A stretch of 64,000 nucleotides of DNA, from positions 186,001-250,000 of the forward strand of contig NZ_VHKL01000005.1 of assembly GCF_007474605.1 (NCBI RefSeq). The letters run 5' to 3'. Below the pieces are notes generated by a model. The model saw nothing but the letters and a program-made list of their open reading frames with translations, was not told the DNA's origin and did no database searches. Within the stretch, counting starts at the first letter, position 1, and each line of letters starts with the position of its first letter. The translations under genes were made by a program, and so were the position numbers. Of the stretch, positions 1-8,365 are shown in pieces. Origin of the DNA: Rhodoligotrophos appendicifer. GTDB lineage: Bacteria > Pseudomonadota > Alphaproteobacteria > Rhizobiales > Im1.

Positions 1-733
1 GCGCCCCGGTGTCCATGTAGAATTCGAAAAACGCGTCCCAGTGATGTTCCTTGAGGTCGCCTCCTGTGACCCACTCGACGCTGATCCCGCCACTCAGCGC
101 CTCCTCCCGCTCGCGCCGCAAGGTCTTTCGCTTGCGCGACTGCAGGCTCGCAAGGAAATCGTCGAAACTGTCGTAGCCGTCATTCTGCCAGTGGAACTGC
201 TGATCCTTCCGGCCGAGAAATCCGAGCCCCTCCAGGACCGTTCGATCCTCCTCCGTCAGGAAGGTGAAATGCACCGACGAGGCTTTCATCCGGCGCATCA
301 GTTCGACCGAGCCTGAGGCCAGGAGGGCCTGCCGCTGCAGCCTGTCGGGACTGTCCGGCACCAGCAGGCGCGGGCCCGTGACGGGGGTGAAGGGAACGCT
401 CACCTGAAGTTTCGGATAATACTGGCCGCCGGCCCGCTCATAAGCGTCCGCCCAGCCTTGATCGAAGACATATTCGCCCTGGCTGTGGCTCTTGAGATAG
501 CAGGGCATGCATCCGTCGACGCTGCCGCAGGGGCCGGCGAGCACGAGATGCTGTGGCAGCCATCCGGCGCGGGGCCCGACCGAGCCCGACTCCTCGAGCG
601 CCTTCAGGAAGGCATGCGATACGAAAGGATTGTAACTGCGGCCGACCGGATTGGCGCAAGCATCCCAATCCGCCGCAGCGATGCTGGCGATTGTGCTTTC
701 GACAGTGATAATCGCTTCTGGCCGATCATCCAT
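1..733 (-). CDS. FemAB-like GNAT-family acyltransferase (DUF482), 3' end cut by the window edge
   Basis: Reading leftward from the ATG at 733 gives about 244 residues without a stop before the edge. The segment DSFDDFLASLQSRKRKTLRR, after FLGRKDQQFHW, is characteristic of the DUF482 (FemAB_like, PF04339) family, a GNAT-fold acyltransferase group related to peptidoglycan bridge-forming FemABX enzymes. The substrate is not known for most members. The start codon overlaps the stop of the upstream phosphodiesterase gene by 8 bases, so the two are probably translationally coupled. The family is usually about 380 residues, so roughly the last third is missing here. The family call is secure; the function is inferred only from the fold. 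Confidence 0.85.
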   Translation of the reverse strand, partial: MDDRPEAIITVESTIASIAAADWDACANPVGRSYNPFVSHAFLKALEESGSVGPRAGWLPQHLVLAGPCGSVDGCMPCYLKSHSQGEYVFDQGWADAYERAGGQYYPKLQVSVPFTPVTGPRLLVPDSPDRLQRQALLASGSVELMRRMKASSVHFTFLTEEDRTVLEGLGFLGRKDQQFHWQNDGYDSFDDFLASLQSRKRKTLRREREEALSGGISVEWVTGGDLKEHHWDAFFEFYMDTGA

Positions 734-1559
734 GATGGTCTTCACGCCCGCTCACATCCGCCAACATTTGCGGTCGGTCGGGCTTGCGCAAGGGCACGGA
801 TGGCCGCAGGCCTTCGAAGATGATCTGGTCGGCGAATTGCGAGGCCCGTTCCCGGTCGGCCTCGGTGCGCACGGTCCAGGCGAGGACCGGCCGTCCAAGG
901 CTGCGATAGACGCGCGTCAGGGCGGAGGGGAGCCCGCGCACATGGTGGGCAAGGAAGTCCGGCTGCAGCCGGCTCAGAATGGAGAGACTGCGAACGTCGC
1001 GCCGACGCGCGATGGAAAGATGCTCGCCATCCGTCACATCTCCATTGGCCGCGCAGGTAAAGCCGATCACCGCCCAAGGCGCATAATGCCTCAAGGCCTC
1101 GACGCTGTCGGGATCGAAGGACATGAGCGCCGCCGGCCCGTCATAGCCGGCCAGGACCTCTGCGACCCGGCCCTCGAGCGGGCCGCAGCCGTCCCACTGG
1201 CTCTTGATTTCGATGAGGAGGGGGACGCGTCCATCGACCTGCCGGAGCAGTTCATCGAATGTCTGAATCCGATCGGCTGAGTCTTTGATCGGGAATCGTT
1301 TTAGCGCATCGACGCTGTGAGATCGAACCGGTCCCGAACCATCGGTCAGCCGGCCCAGTTCCGGGTCGTGAAAGACGATTGCATCGCCATCGGCCGTCAG
1401 CTGTAGATCGACTTCGACGGCATATCCGGCCGCGATGGCGGCGTCGACCGCCGAAGGCGTGTTCTCGATCACGCCTTCTGCTTTGTTGTGCAGCCCGCGA
1501 TGGGCGACCGGCCGCTCGACCAGCCAGTGCAGCGACCTTTGTCCGGGCGCCCACCGCAT
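726..1559 (-). CDS. glycerophosphodiester phosphodiesterase (GDPD/UgpQ type)
   Basis: 277 residues with the complete GDPD signature: HRGLHNK near residue 18, ENTPSA, VEVDLQLTADG and VFHDPELGRLTDG, then the acidic LLIEIKSQW strand. These supply the His pair and the Glu/Asp metal ligands that hydrolyse glycerophosphodiesters to sn-glycerol 3-phosphate and an alcohol. There is no signal peptide, so it should be cytoplasmic like UgpQ. It follows the RidA gene after a 6-base gap and overlaps the downstream acyltransferase start, so it is the middle gene of a leftward operon. Confidence 0.9.
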   Translation of the reverse strand: MRWAPGQRSLHWLVERPVAHRGLHNKAEGVIENTPSAVDAAIAAGYAVEVDLQLTADGDAIVFHDPELGRLTDGSGPVRSHSVDALKRFPIKDSADRIQTFDELLRQVDGRVPLLIEIKSQWDGCGPLEGRVAEVLAGYDGPAALMSFDPDSVEALRHYAPWAVIGFTCAANGDVTDGEHLSIARRRDVRSLSILSRLQPDFLAHHVRGLPSALTRVYRSLGRPVLAWTVRTEADRERASQFADQIIFEGLRPSVPLRKPDRPQMLADVSGREDHHG

Positions 1560-1565
1560 GCGGCC

Positions 1566-2030
1566 TCAGGCGATCTCGAAGACGGCGTCGATTTCGCAGG
1601 CGACGTTCAGCGGCAGCGAGCCGGCCCCCAGCGCGAAGCGGGCGTGCTTGCCCTTGTCGCCGAGCACTTCGACGATCAGGTCCGAGGCACCGTTGATCAC
1701 TTTGGGATGATCGGTAAATTCGGGAACTGCGTTGACGAAGCCGCCCAGCTTCACGCAGCGCTGCACCCGCTCGAGGTCTCCACCCACCGCCGCCTTGAGC
1801 TGCGCCAGGATGTTGATCGCGCACAGCCGCGCCGCCTGGGCGCCTTCCTCGACGGAAAAGTCTTTGCCGACCTTGCCGATATACTCGAATTTTCCGTCTT
1901 TCAAGGTGACTTGCCCGGAGATGAACACGAGTTTCCCGGTCACGACATATCCGACGTAATTGGCCACTGGAGCCGCGGGCTCTGGCAGGGTGATGCCCAG
2001 CGCGGTCAGCTTGTCTTGAATTTTACCCAT
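1566..2030 (-). CDS. RidA family protein (reactive imine/enamine deaminase family)
   Basis: 154 residues with the YjgF/YER057c/UK114 fold signature: FISGQVTLKDG, ARLCAINILAQLKAA and the C-terminal arginine segment KHARFALGAGSLPLN followed by CEIDAVFEIA. The family hydrolyses 2-aminoacrylate and related imines made by PLP enzymes. The protein is about 25 residues longer than RidA itself and fits the longer subfamily better, whose members are less well characterised. It is first in a leftward cluster with the GDPD gene. Confidence 0.88.
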   Translation of the reverse strand: MGKIQDKLTALGITLPEPAAPVANYVGYVVTGKLVFISGQVTLKDGKFEYIGKVGKDFSVEEGAQAARLCAINILAQLKAAVGGDLERVQRCVKLGGFVNAVPEFTDHPKVINGASDLIVEVLGDKGKHARFALGAGSLPLNVACEIDAVFEIA

Positions 2031-2072
2031 GATGTTGTCCTTCTTGATGTGAGAGGGGTTGTGGAACCGTGA

Positions 2073-3050
2073 TCAGCCATTGAGCGAGTCTTTAGGGCGC
2101 TTTCCGGCAAAGAATTCATCCAGATTGTCGAGGGCTCGCATGCCCATCGCGATGCGTGTGTCGAGAGTGGCACTGCCCAGATGGGGCAGCAAGAACGCGG
2201 TCTCGAGGGACCGATACCGCGGATCGATATCGGGCTCTCCCTTGAAGACGTCGAGCCCGGCCGCCGCGAGTTTGCCGCTCTGGAGGGCGTTGATCAAGGC
2301 GTCATCGTCGATGATGTCGCCGCGGGCACTGTTGACGATGATCGCCCCGTCCGGAAGCAACGCGATCCGGTCTGCGTCGATGGAACTGCGGGTCTCCGGG
2401 GTCGAGGCGCAATTGATGGACAGAAAATCGCACTGCGGCAGCATCTCATCTAAGGTTGCATGGTAGCGAGCGCCCTGCTCGAGAGGCTGCGGGAGGGCGT
2501 GGCGGCTGTGATAGTGGATCGTCATGTCGAAGGCCCGCGCTCTCCGTGCCACGGCTTGACCGATCCGCCCCATGCCATAGATGCCGAGCCTCTTGCCGGT
2601 CACCTGCACCCCGAGCGGGCCTGTTGGCGTCCAAGGTCCCCAGCGGTTTTCCCGCACGGTCCTGTCTCCCCAGGACGCCCCTCTGGCGGCGCCGAGAATC
2701 AGCAGCAGGGCGATATCGGCGGTGGCATCGGTCAGGACGTCGGGCGTATTGGTGACCCTGATGCCGCGCTCTGTCGCCGCAGCCACGTCGATGTGATCGA
2801 AGCCGACGGAGAAGGTTGCGATGATCTTGACGCTGGCCGGCAGGCGTCGGATCACCTCGCCGGTGAGCTTGTCGGTGGGTGTGACGAGGAGCCCCCCGCA
2901 ATTCTCAGCGTGCTCGATGAGCTCATCGGCTCTATAGAGGGTGTCGGTCGCATTGAGCCGCGCATCATAACTCTGCTCGATCCGCGTTTCGACATCTTGA
3001 GGCAATTTGCGCGACACGAGCAGGCGAGGACGAGAGATTGAAGCAGACAT
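2073..3050 (-). CDS. D-2-hydroxyacid dehydrogenase (glyoxylate/hydroxypyruvate reductase-like)
   Basis: 325 residues, the usual size of the family. The NAD(P)-binding Rossmann motif reads GIYGMGRIGQAVARR, followed by a YHSR strand end whose Ser-Arg pair suggests NADPH preference. The catalytic triad is visible: Arg in VNSARGDIID, Glu in FKGEPDIDP and His in LLPHLGSAT. This combination is typical of GhrA/GhrB-like enzymes reducing glyoxylate or hydroxypyruvate; the actual substrate cannot be read from sequence. It is leftward, 42 bases upstream of the RidA gene, and divergent from the eipB-like gene. Confidence 0.9.
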   Translation of the reverse strand: MSASISRPRLLVSRKLPQDVETRIEQSYDARLNATDTLYRADELIEHAENCGGLLVTPTDKLTGEVIRRLPASVKIIATFSVGFDHIDVAAATERGIRVTNTPDVLTDATADIALLLILGAARGASWGDRTVRENRWGPWTPTGPLGVQVTGKRLGIYGMGRIGQAVARRARAFDMTIHYHSRHALPQPLEQGARYHATLDEMLPQCDFLSINCASTPETRSSIDADRIALLPDGAIIVNSARGDIIDDDALINALQSGKLAAAGLDVFKGEPDIDPRYRSLETAFLLPHLGSATLDTRIAMGMRALDNLDEFFAGKRPKDSLNG

Positions 3051-3161
3051 TGAAGTGTTGCCTCATTTCTGGGACAGCATGGTGACGAAGGCCGAGGCAG
3101 AGGATCGCTTGTGCGACAACCTGCTTTCGAACTCTTTGGACGTGTGGCGTAGGGATTGTCA

Positions 3162-4004
3162 ATGATACGGTCAGCCTTGGTTTGCATTGCTATGGGCGTT
3201 TTCGCCGGCGTCCCCGCAGCGACGGCCGGCCCTTTGCCGATGCTTGCTGCCCATCGCGCCGTCTACGATCTGACGCTTGCGCGCGCCGAGACCAAAGCAG
3301 GTCTGACGGATGTGCGCGGTAAGCTTGTTCTCGAGGTTGCGGGCTCCCCCTGTGACGGGTGGACGGCGAATATGCGTGTCGTCAACCGTTTGGCACCGCG
3401 CACGGGCACGGCCAGTACCCTCGACACGCGCTCCACGTCCTGGGAGTCCGGGGAGGGCGACATGATGGAGTTCGCCACCCAGCGATTCATCAACGGGACC
3501 CAGGAGATGGAGCTGCGCGGTCGGGCGGAGCGCAATGCTGAAGGGGGCAAGGTCACCATTGAGGAGCCAGAGCCGGGCAGCTTCACCCTGCCTAAAGGAG
3601 TGATTTTCCCGGTTCAGCATACCCGTCGAATTCTCAATGCCGCCATGCAGGGCAGCAAGCGTGATGCAAGCGCGATCTTTGACGGCAACGAAGATCAGGA
3701 AGTCCTGACGGCTGTGACCTTCATCGGCAAACGCAACAAGCCGAACTCCGTCGTCCTCCCCATATCTCTCAAGGGCGGTCAGGATCTTAACAAGATGGCA
3801 TCCTGGCCCGTCAGCATCGGCTATTTCGAGAACAAGCCCAAAGAAGATCCCGATGGCGAACAGATGCCTGAGCATCAGGTGAGCTTCACGATGTTCGAGA
3901 ACTCCGTGGCCGCCAATCTCACTTTGGATTATGGCGATTTCGCCTTGAAAGGGTCCCTGGTCGAGCTCGATTACCTCCAGCAGGCGAAATGCGGCATGCA
4001 ATGA
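3162..4004 (+). CDS. eipB: EipB-family cell envelope integrity protein (DUF1849)
   Basis: 280 residues. The ATG at 3162 is chosen because AGGGA lies 6 bases upstream and a signal peptide (ALVCIAMGVFAGVPAATA) follows. The mature part matches DUF1849: HRAVYDLTLARA, then GKLVLEV, FEN and YFENKPKEDPDGEQMP. In Brucella EipB the family forms a periplasmic beta-spiral barrel held by one disulfide; two lone cysteines sit where it is expected (C64 in GSPCDGW and C277 in QQAKCGMQ). It probably acts in the periplasm in envelope homeostasis. A second family member follows directly downstream. Confidence 0.85.
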   Translation: MIRSALVCIAMGVFAGVPAATAGPLPMLAAHRAVYDLTLARAETKAGLTDVRGKLVLEVAGSPCDGWTANMRVVNRLAPRTGTASTLDTRSTSWESGEGDMMEFATQRFINGTQEMELRGRAERNAEGGKVTIEEPEPGSFTLPKGVIFPVQHTRRILNAAMQGSKRDASAIFDGNEDQEVLTAVTFIGKRNKPNSVVLPISLKGGQDLNKMASWPVSIGYFENKPKEDPDGEQMPEHQVSFTMFENSVAANLTLDYGDFALKGSLVELDYLQQAKCGMQ

Positions 4005-4124
4005 GCCGAGATCGGGTTCGGCTGCACAGGAACCGTCACAGGATTTCCGTCTAAACCCCCGATTGCCCTGCCATCCTTCTCACCGTCGACACGCCCGAGG
4101 GCGTTGAACAGCGGGGAGAGTGCG

Positions 4125-5000
4125 ATGGTCCTTCGCGGCACATTAAGCGTAACGAGTATGGTGCTGGCCCTGTATGGGCCGGTCTCCAAACCTGCGGAGG
4201 CCAGAGACCGGCTGCCGGGCGATGCGTTGACCGCCTATCGCGCCGACTACACGGTCAATCTGCGCAGCCGGATCTTCGAAGAGGCGGTCAAGGCCACCCC
4301 CGGCCGCATGACCATCCGCATGTACCGCCACCTCTGTCACAGCTGGGTGACGTCCTTCGAGCTTTCGCTTCGGGTCAGGCGGTCGGATGGTGCCGAGCAT
4401 CCGCTCAATCTTTTCGTCGAGCGCCAGGAGAGCATGAATGGCCGCACACTGCGCTACAACACCCGCGGCGTGATGGATGGCCAGCAGGAGCGGGTGAAGG
4501 TGGGAAAGGCCACCCGCGGGCCCGGGGACGGCGGCTGGGTCCATGAGGCGCTGCCCCAGATGGAGCGGCAGGACCTGCCAGCCGATACCGTCTTTCCACT
4601 GATGTTCCTCAAGGAGATCCTCGCCGCCGATCGGCTCAGGCGGCCCATGGTCATGCGCGAGGTGTTCAACACCCGTGTCGGCCCGGTGACGCAACTGGCC
4701 GTGACCAGGATCGGCAACCCCCTCCCGGGCTTTTTGCGCTTTCTCCCCTCGGCGGATGCAATGGCGCCGGATCTTCGGGAAAGAACGGCCTGGCCGATCA
4801 CGACGAGCTACTACGATGCCAAGGTGACGGCCCTGGTGGGCGCAAGTCCCAGCAGCACCGAGGAAGTGGTCATCTTGGAGGGCGGCATCGTCATCGGCGC
4901 CAATCTCGCGATCCAGGAATATCAGGTGTCGGCGGTGCTGGACCATCTCGACTTGCTGCCGCAGGCCGATTGTGACAAGAATCTCTCTGATGGCGGTTAG
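4125..5000 (+). CDS. second EipB-family (DUF1849) periplasmic protein
   Basis: 291 residues from the ATG at 4125, preceded by GGGGAGAG. An N-terminal hydrophobic signal ends near PAEARD. The order of motifs follows the neighbouring EipB gene: YRADYTVNLRS, HLCHSWVTSFEL, QDLPADTVFP, RTAWPITTSYYD and QADCDKN. The two disulfide cysteines are kept (C71, C283), but overall identity to the neighbour looks low. Tandem position suggests an old duplication, with a related but distinct periplasmic role. The family assignment rests on pattern and spacing, so it is less certain than for the first copy. Confidence 0.72.
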   Translation: MVLRGTLSVTSMVLALYGPVSKPAEARDRLPGDALTAYRADYTVNLRSRIFEEAVKATPGRMTIRMYRHLCHSWVTSFELSLRVRRSDGAEHPLNLFVERQESMNGRTLRYNTRGVMDGQQERVKVGKATRGPGDGGWVHEALPQMERQDLPADTVFPLMFLKEILAADRLRRPMVMREVFNTRVGPVTQLAVTRIGNPLPGFLRFLPSADAMAPDLRERTAWPITTSYYDAKVTALVGASPSSTEEVVILEGGIVIGANLAIQEYQVSAVLDHLDLLPQADCDKNLSDGG

Positions 5001-5104
5001 CCGAGAGGGCAGGGCCAGAGTCCCCTCTCCAGAAGATGCTCGGCCGAGCCGGCACAAGAGCAGCAGCCTCGCTCAAAGAAAGCGCGGCGCATGAGGAAGC
5101 CCAG

Positions 5105-6049
5105 ATGGATCTCTCAGCGAGCATCCATGCGAGCCGTCGCCAGCTTCTGGCCGGCGGCCTGTGCTTTTGTTGCCTGCCTATGCTCGGCGCGGCAGCGGCG
5201 CGGAGTGGCTTGCATGAGGTTGCGCCGTCGGTCTTCATAAGACGGGGCCTGGATGTCGATGCCGCCGCGGGCAATCGGGATGCTCTCGCCAATATCGGTT
5301 TCATAATCGGCAGGGATGCGGTGCTGGTAACCGACTCCGGCGGCAGCCTTGCCGATGGAGAATGGTTGCGGAGTGAAATTCGGAGACTGACCGACAAGCC
5401 GATCCGCTACGTCGTCATGTCCCATGTTCATCCCGATCACAGCTTCGGAGCCGGCGCCTTCGTTGCTGACGCTCCGGAATTCATCGGTCATGTGATGCTC
5501 AAACCGGCGCTTCAGGCGCGCGGTGAGTTCTACCGCGAGAAACTCTCCGACCTGCTCGGGCCAGGCAGTGTAGGCCCCGTTGTGATGCCCACCCGCGAGA
5601 TCGGAGCCGAAGGGGGCGAGATCGACCTCGGCGACCGCAGGCTCACCCTCCATGCCCATTCCGTGGCGCACACGGATAGTGACCTCTCGATCCTGGATCC
5701 ATCCGCCGGAGTGCTCTTACCCGCCGACCTTCTTTTCGTGACGCGGGTCCCGGCCCTGGACGGCAGCCTCTTGGGCTGGCTGCAGGAGCTCGACAGGCTC
5801 GAGGCGCTCGAGGCTCGAACCATCATACCGGGCCACGGGCCGGTGAGCGTCGGCACGTCAGCCTTTGCAGATCTTCGCCGTTATCTGGTGGCGCTGCGCG
5901 ATGGCACCCGTGCAGCAATCAGGCAGGGCGTCCCGATCGAGGCGGCCGCAGAGACCGTTGCGCTCTCCGAAGCGGAGCACTGGGTGCTGTTCGGCGACTA
6001 TAATCGTCGCAACGTCATTCAGGCGTTCAAGGAACTTGAGTGGGAATGA
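5105..6049 (+). CDS. MBL-fold zinc metallohydrolase, quinoprotein-relay type (SoxH-like), Tat-exported
   Basis: 314 residues from the ATG at 5105 (AGGAAG upstream). The N-terminus SRRQLLAGGLCFCCLPML is a twin-arginine signal, so the protein is exported folded. The metallo-beta-lactamase ligands are complete: SHVHPDHSFGAG, AHTDSD, and PGHGPV. It resembles the zinc metallohydrolases found next to PQQ-dependent alcohol dehydrogenases (TIGR04558/04559). The next two genes, a SoxYZ-like carrier and a CXXCW rhodanese, belong to the same recurrent set, which supports this reading. No quinoprotein dehydrogenase gene is nearby. Confidence 0.82.
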   Translation: MDLSASIHASRRQLLAGGLCFCCLPMLGAAAARSGLHEVAPSVFIRRGLDVDAAAGNRDALANIGFIIGRDAVLVTDSGGSLADGEWLRSEIRRLTDKPIRYVVMSHVHPDHSFGAGAFVADAPEFIGHVMLKPALQARGEFYREKLSDLLGPGSVGPVVMPTREIGAEGGEIDLGDRRLTLHAHSVAHTDSDLSILDPSAGVLLPADLLFVTRVPALDGSLLGWLQELDRLEALEARTIIPGHGPVSVGTSAFADLRRYLVALRDGTRAAIRQGVPIEAAAETVALSEAEHWVLFGDYNRRNVIQAFKELEWE

Positions 6050-6078
6050 TGCCGGGCAATAGGGTCGCTTGAGGTGAC

Positions 6079-6888
6079 ATGATGCAGATGAGGATCTTGG
6101 CTCTTGCAATCACTTTGACTGTCGTCGTGCCGGCCCATGGCCATGCCGCCGAGGGCGACGAGCCGGATCGGCAGCAGCGTTGGACGGAGCTGAGCGAGCT
6201 CCTCTTCGACGAGCGGCCGATGCAATCGACTCAAACGGTGATTTCCATCGATGCGCCCAAGCGCGCCGAAGATGCCGCCCTGGTGCCGGTGACCATCCGC
6301 ACCGAGCCCGGTGCGGAGATCGTGGGAACAGCCATCATCATCGACGACAACCCCTCGCCGGTTGCCGCCCGCATCAAATTCGGTCCGGCAGGCGATCCGC
6401 GCCAGATGAAGCTCCGGGTTCGGATCGACGGCTACACGAATGTCCACGCCGTGGCCGAGACCCGGGAGGGTAAGCTTCTGCAGAATGCCCGCTTCGTGAA
6501 GGCCTCCGGAGGCTGCTCGGCGCCCTCCGGCACCAGCGAGGAGGCGGCGGCCCGGAACATGGGCGAGATGCGCATGAAATTCGGTTCGAATGAGGAGATG
6601 GGCGGGGCCCCCGAAGCGACTTTGATGGTCCGGCACCCGAATTTCAACGGCATGCAGATGAACCAAGTCACGCGCACCTACACGCCGGCACGCTACATCA
6701 ACGCCATCGACGTCTCCCGGGGAGACCAGAACGTCTTCGCGATGGAGGCGGACATATCGCTGTCCACCAATCCCGTGATCACCTTCCTGTACAAGCCCGA
6801 GGGCAACCTGCCATTCCGCGTGACCGTGAGGGACACGGACGGCAATGTCTGGGCTCAGGATTTCACCTCGCCTCAGGCGACGAACTGA
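6079..6888 (+). CDS. quinoprotein dehydrogenase-associated SoxYZ-like carrier protein
   Basis: 269 residues with a signal peptide (ILALAITLTVVVPAHGHA). The N-terminal half is SoxY-like, ending in the KASGGCSAPSG segment whose cysteine corresponds to the sulfur-carrying Cys of SoxY. The C-terminal half is SoxZ-like, with LMVRHPNFNGMQMNQVTR and a final beta-rich RVTVRDTDGNVWAQ. Such fused SoxYZ proteins (TIGR04557) accompany PQQ-dependent dehydrogenases. It begins 29 bases after the metallohydrolase and is followed after 11 bases by the rhodanese gene, so all three are probably one operon. Confidence 0.83.
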   Translation: MMQMRILALAITLTVVVPAHGHAAEGDEPDRQQRWTELSELLFDERPMQSTQTVISIDAPKRAEDAALVPVTIRTEPGAEIVGTAIIIDDNPSPVAARIKFGPAGDPRQMKLRVRIDGYTNVHAVAETREGKLLQNARFVKASGGCSAPSGTSEEAAARNMGEMRMKFGSNEEMGGAPEATLMVRHPNFNGMQMNQVTRTYTPARYINAIDVSRGDQNVFAMEADISLSTNPVITFLYKPEGNLPFRVTVRDTDGNVWAQDFTSPQATN

Positions 6889-6899
6889 ACGGCGCCCCG

Positions 6900-7490
6900 A
6901 TGCACACTCTCCAGGCGGCCCTTCGCGCTCTGGCCGCTGTCTCGGTTTTGCTCTTGATTGCAGCGGCGCCGCCAGAGCCCGAGGGGCTCTGGACGGGACC
7001 CATGGTCAGCGACACGCCTGCGACGCTCCAAGGGGCCAAGGTGGTGGACGCCGAGGGCGTGAAGACGCTGATGGACGAGCGCCCCGTGCTCGTCGACTCG
7101 GGTCCTGCCGACCGCAAGCCCGACAACCTGCCCGCCACCACCCTGTGGAGGCCGACCCATCGTTCCATTCCCGGTGCTCTGTGGTTTCCCGGCGCCGGGC
7201 GCGGCGATCTCGACCCGGCCAAAGCCGCTGCCATGCTGGAGCGGATCGCCGAAGTGAGCGGCGGCGACAAGGCCAGACCCGTCGTGACATTCTGCAAGCC
7301 GCGATGCTGGGGCAGTTGGAACGTCGGCAAGCGGCTCGTCGCGGCCGGCTACACCTCCGTCTATTGGTTCCCTGGGGGCCTTGCCGCCTGGCAGGAGAAA
7401 TTCGACACCGCTGTCGTCGCTCCCCAGCCCGGTTGGGCGGCGGATCCCCTGGCGCCGAAGCCGCAACCGACGGCCAAGATTGCACCCTGA
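6900..7490 (+). CDS. PQQ-dependent catabolism-associated CXXCW rhodanese-like protein
   Basis: 196 residues with an N-terminal signal peptide and a rhodanese fold. The diagnostic CXXCW motif is present as FCKPRCWGSWN, followed by KRLVAAGYTSVYWFPGGLAAW. This matches the TIGR03865 family, found beside quinoprotein dehydrogenases and their SoxYZ-like carriers and thought to take part in a periplasmic sulfur or redox relay. The proline-rich tail after the domain is variable. Third gene of the operon. Confidence 0.85.
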   Translation: MHTLQAALRALAAVSVLLLIAAAPPEPEGLWTGPMVSDTPATLQGAKVVDAEGVKTLMDERPVLVDSGPADRKPDNLPATTLWRPTHRSIPGALWFPGAGRGDLDPAKAAAMLERIAEVSGGDKARPVVTFCKPRCWGSWNVGKRLVAAGYTSVYWFPGGLAAWQEKFDTAVVAPQPGWAADPLAPKPQPTAKIAP

Positions 7491-7515
7491 GACCCGAGGC
7501 GGCATCCTGTTGCGC

Positions 7516-8330
7516 CTAGGTGAACCCGTGAACAGCGCTGACCGCTGGCAAACCTTCGACCGCGGGGCGTCCGAAATAGAATCCTTGGAAAATCTGGATG
7601 CCCATGGCGCGAAGCGCCTGCACCTCCTCGTATGTCTCAACACCTTCGGCGATCACTGTGATCTCCAAGGCCTGGCTGATGGCCATGATGCCGCCGATGA
7701 TCGCTTGCCGGCTGGCTGAGCTGTTCACATCGCGGATCAGCTCCATGTCGATCTTGATGATATCGGGTTGAAACTGGGCGAGAAGATTGAGACTGGCATA
7801 GCCGGCGCCGAAATCATCGAGGGCGGTCCGAAACCCCATCCGCTTGTATTCCGTAACGATATGGCCGACATGGGCCACGTCGAGCGGCTCGTTCTCGGTG
7901 AATTCGAAGACGATGCGCTTAGGGTCGAAGCCGACTTTTGCAGCGGCGGTCAATGTCGACCGGATGCAGGCGGCGGGTTCATAGACGGCGTTGGGCATGA
8001 AGTTGATCGACAGCCGAACCTGAGATCCGGCGGCACCGGAGGCCGCGGCCAGTTCGATCGCTCGGACGCGCGACACTCCTGGTCGAACCTGTAACGGTTC
8101 TCCGCTGTGACCTGATCGAGGATTTCCGCGGCCGTTTCTCCAGCAGTCCCGCGCACCAACGCTTCATATCCCCAGATGCTTCGGTTGCCGAGATCGACGA
8201 TGGGTTGAAAGGCCATGGTGAAGGGCTTGGCGAAAGCGGTGCCCTCGCGACTGTGGCAGCCATTGCAATTCCTGTTGGTCACTTGGCGGCTCCGGCTGCG
8301 TGACGGGCTAGCTTGCGGATCATCCGTCAC
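7516..8330 (-). pseudogene. EAL-domain cyclic-di-GMP phosphodiesterase, frameshifted
   Basis: Two overlapping reading frames together encode one EAL protein. The N-terminal frame (8330 downward) contains a CNGCHSREG motif, MAFQPIVDLGNRSIWGYEALVRG and RYRFDQECR; the C-terminal frame continues with VRAIELAAASGAAG and carries LSINFMP, the E in VFEFTENE, DDFGAGYASL, IKIDMELI and VIAEGVE. All residues needed for c-di-GMP hydrolysis are there, but split. The break lies in a CGCGCG run at 8067-8072; removing two bases restores the expected Cys-Arg-Val-Arg join. It is either a real recent inactivation or a sequencing error. The start, GTG at 8330, is uncertain. Confidence 0.8.
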
Positions 8331-8365
8331 AAGAGGCTAAGAAAGTAACAATTTGGCTCGTGACC

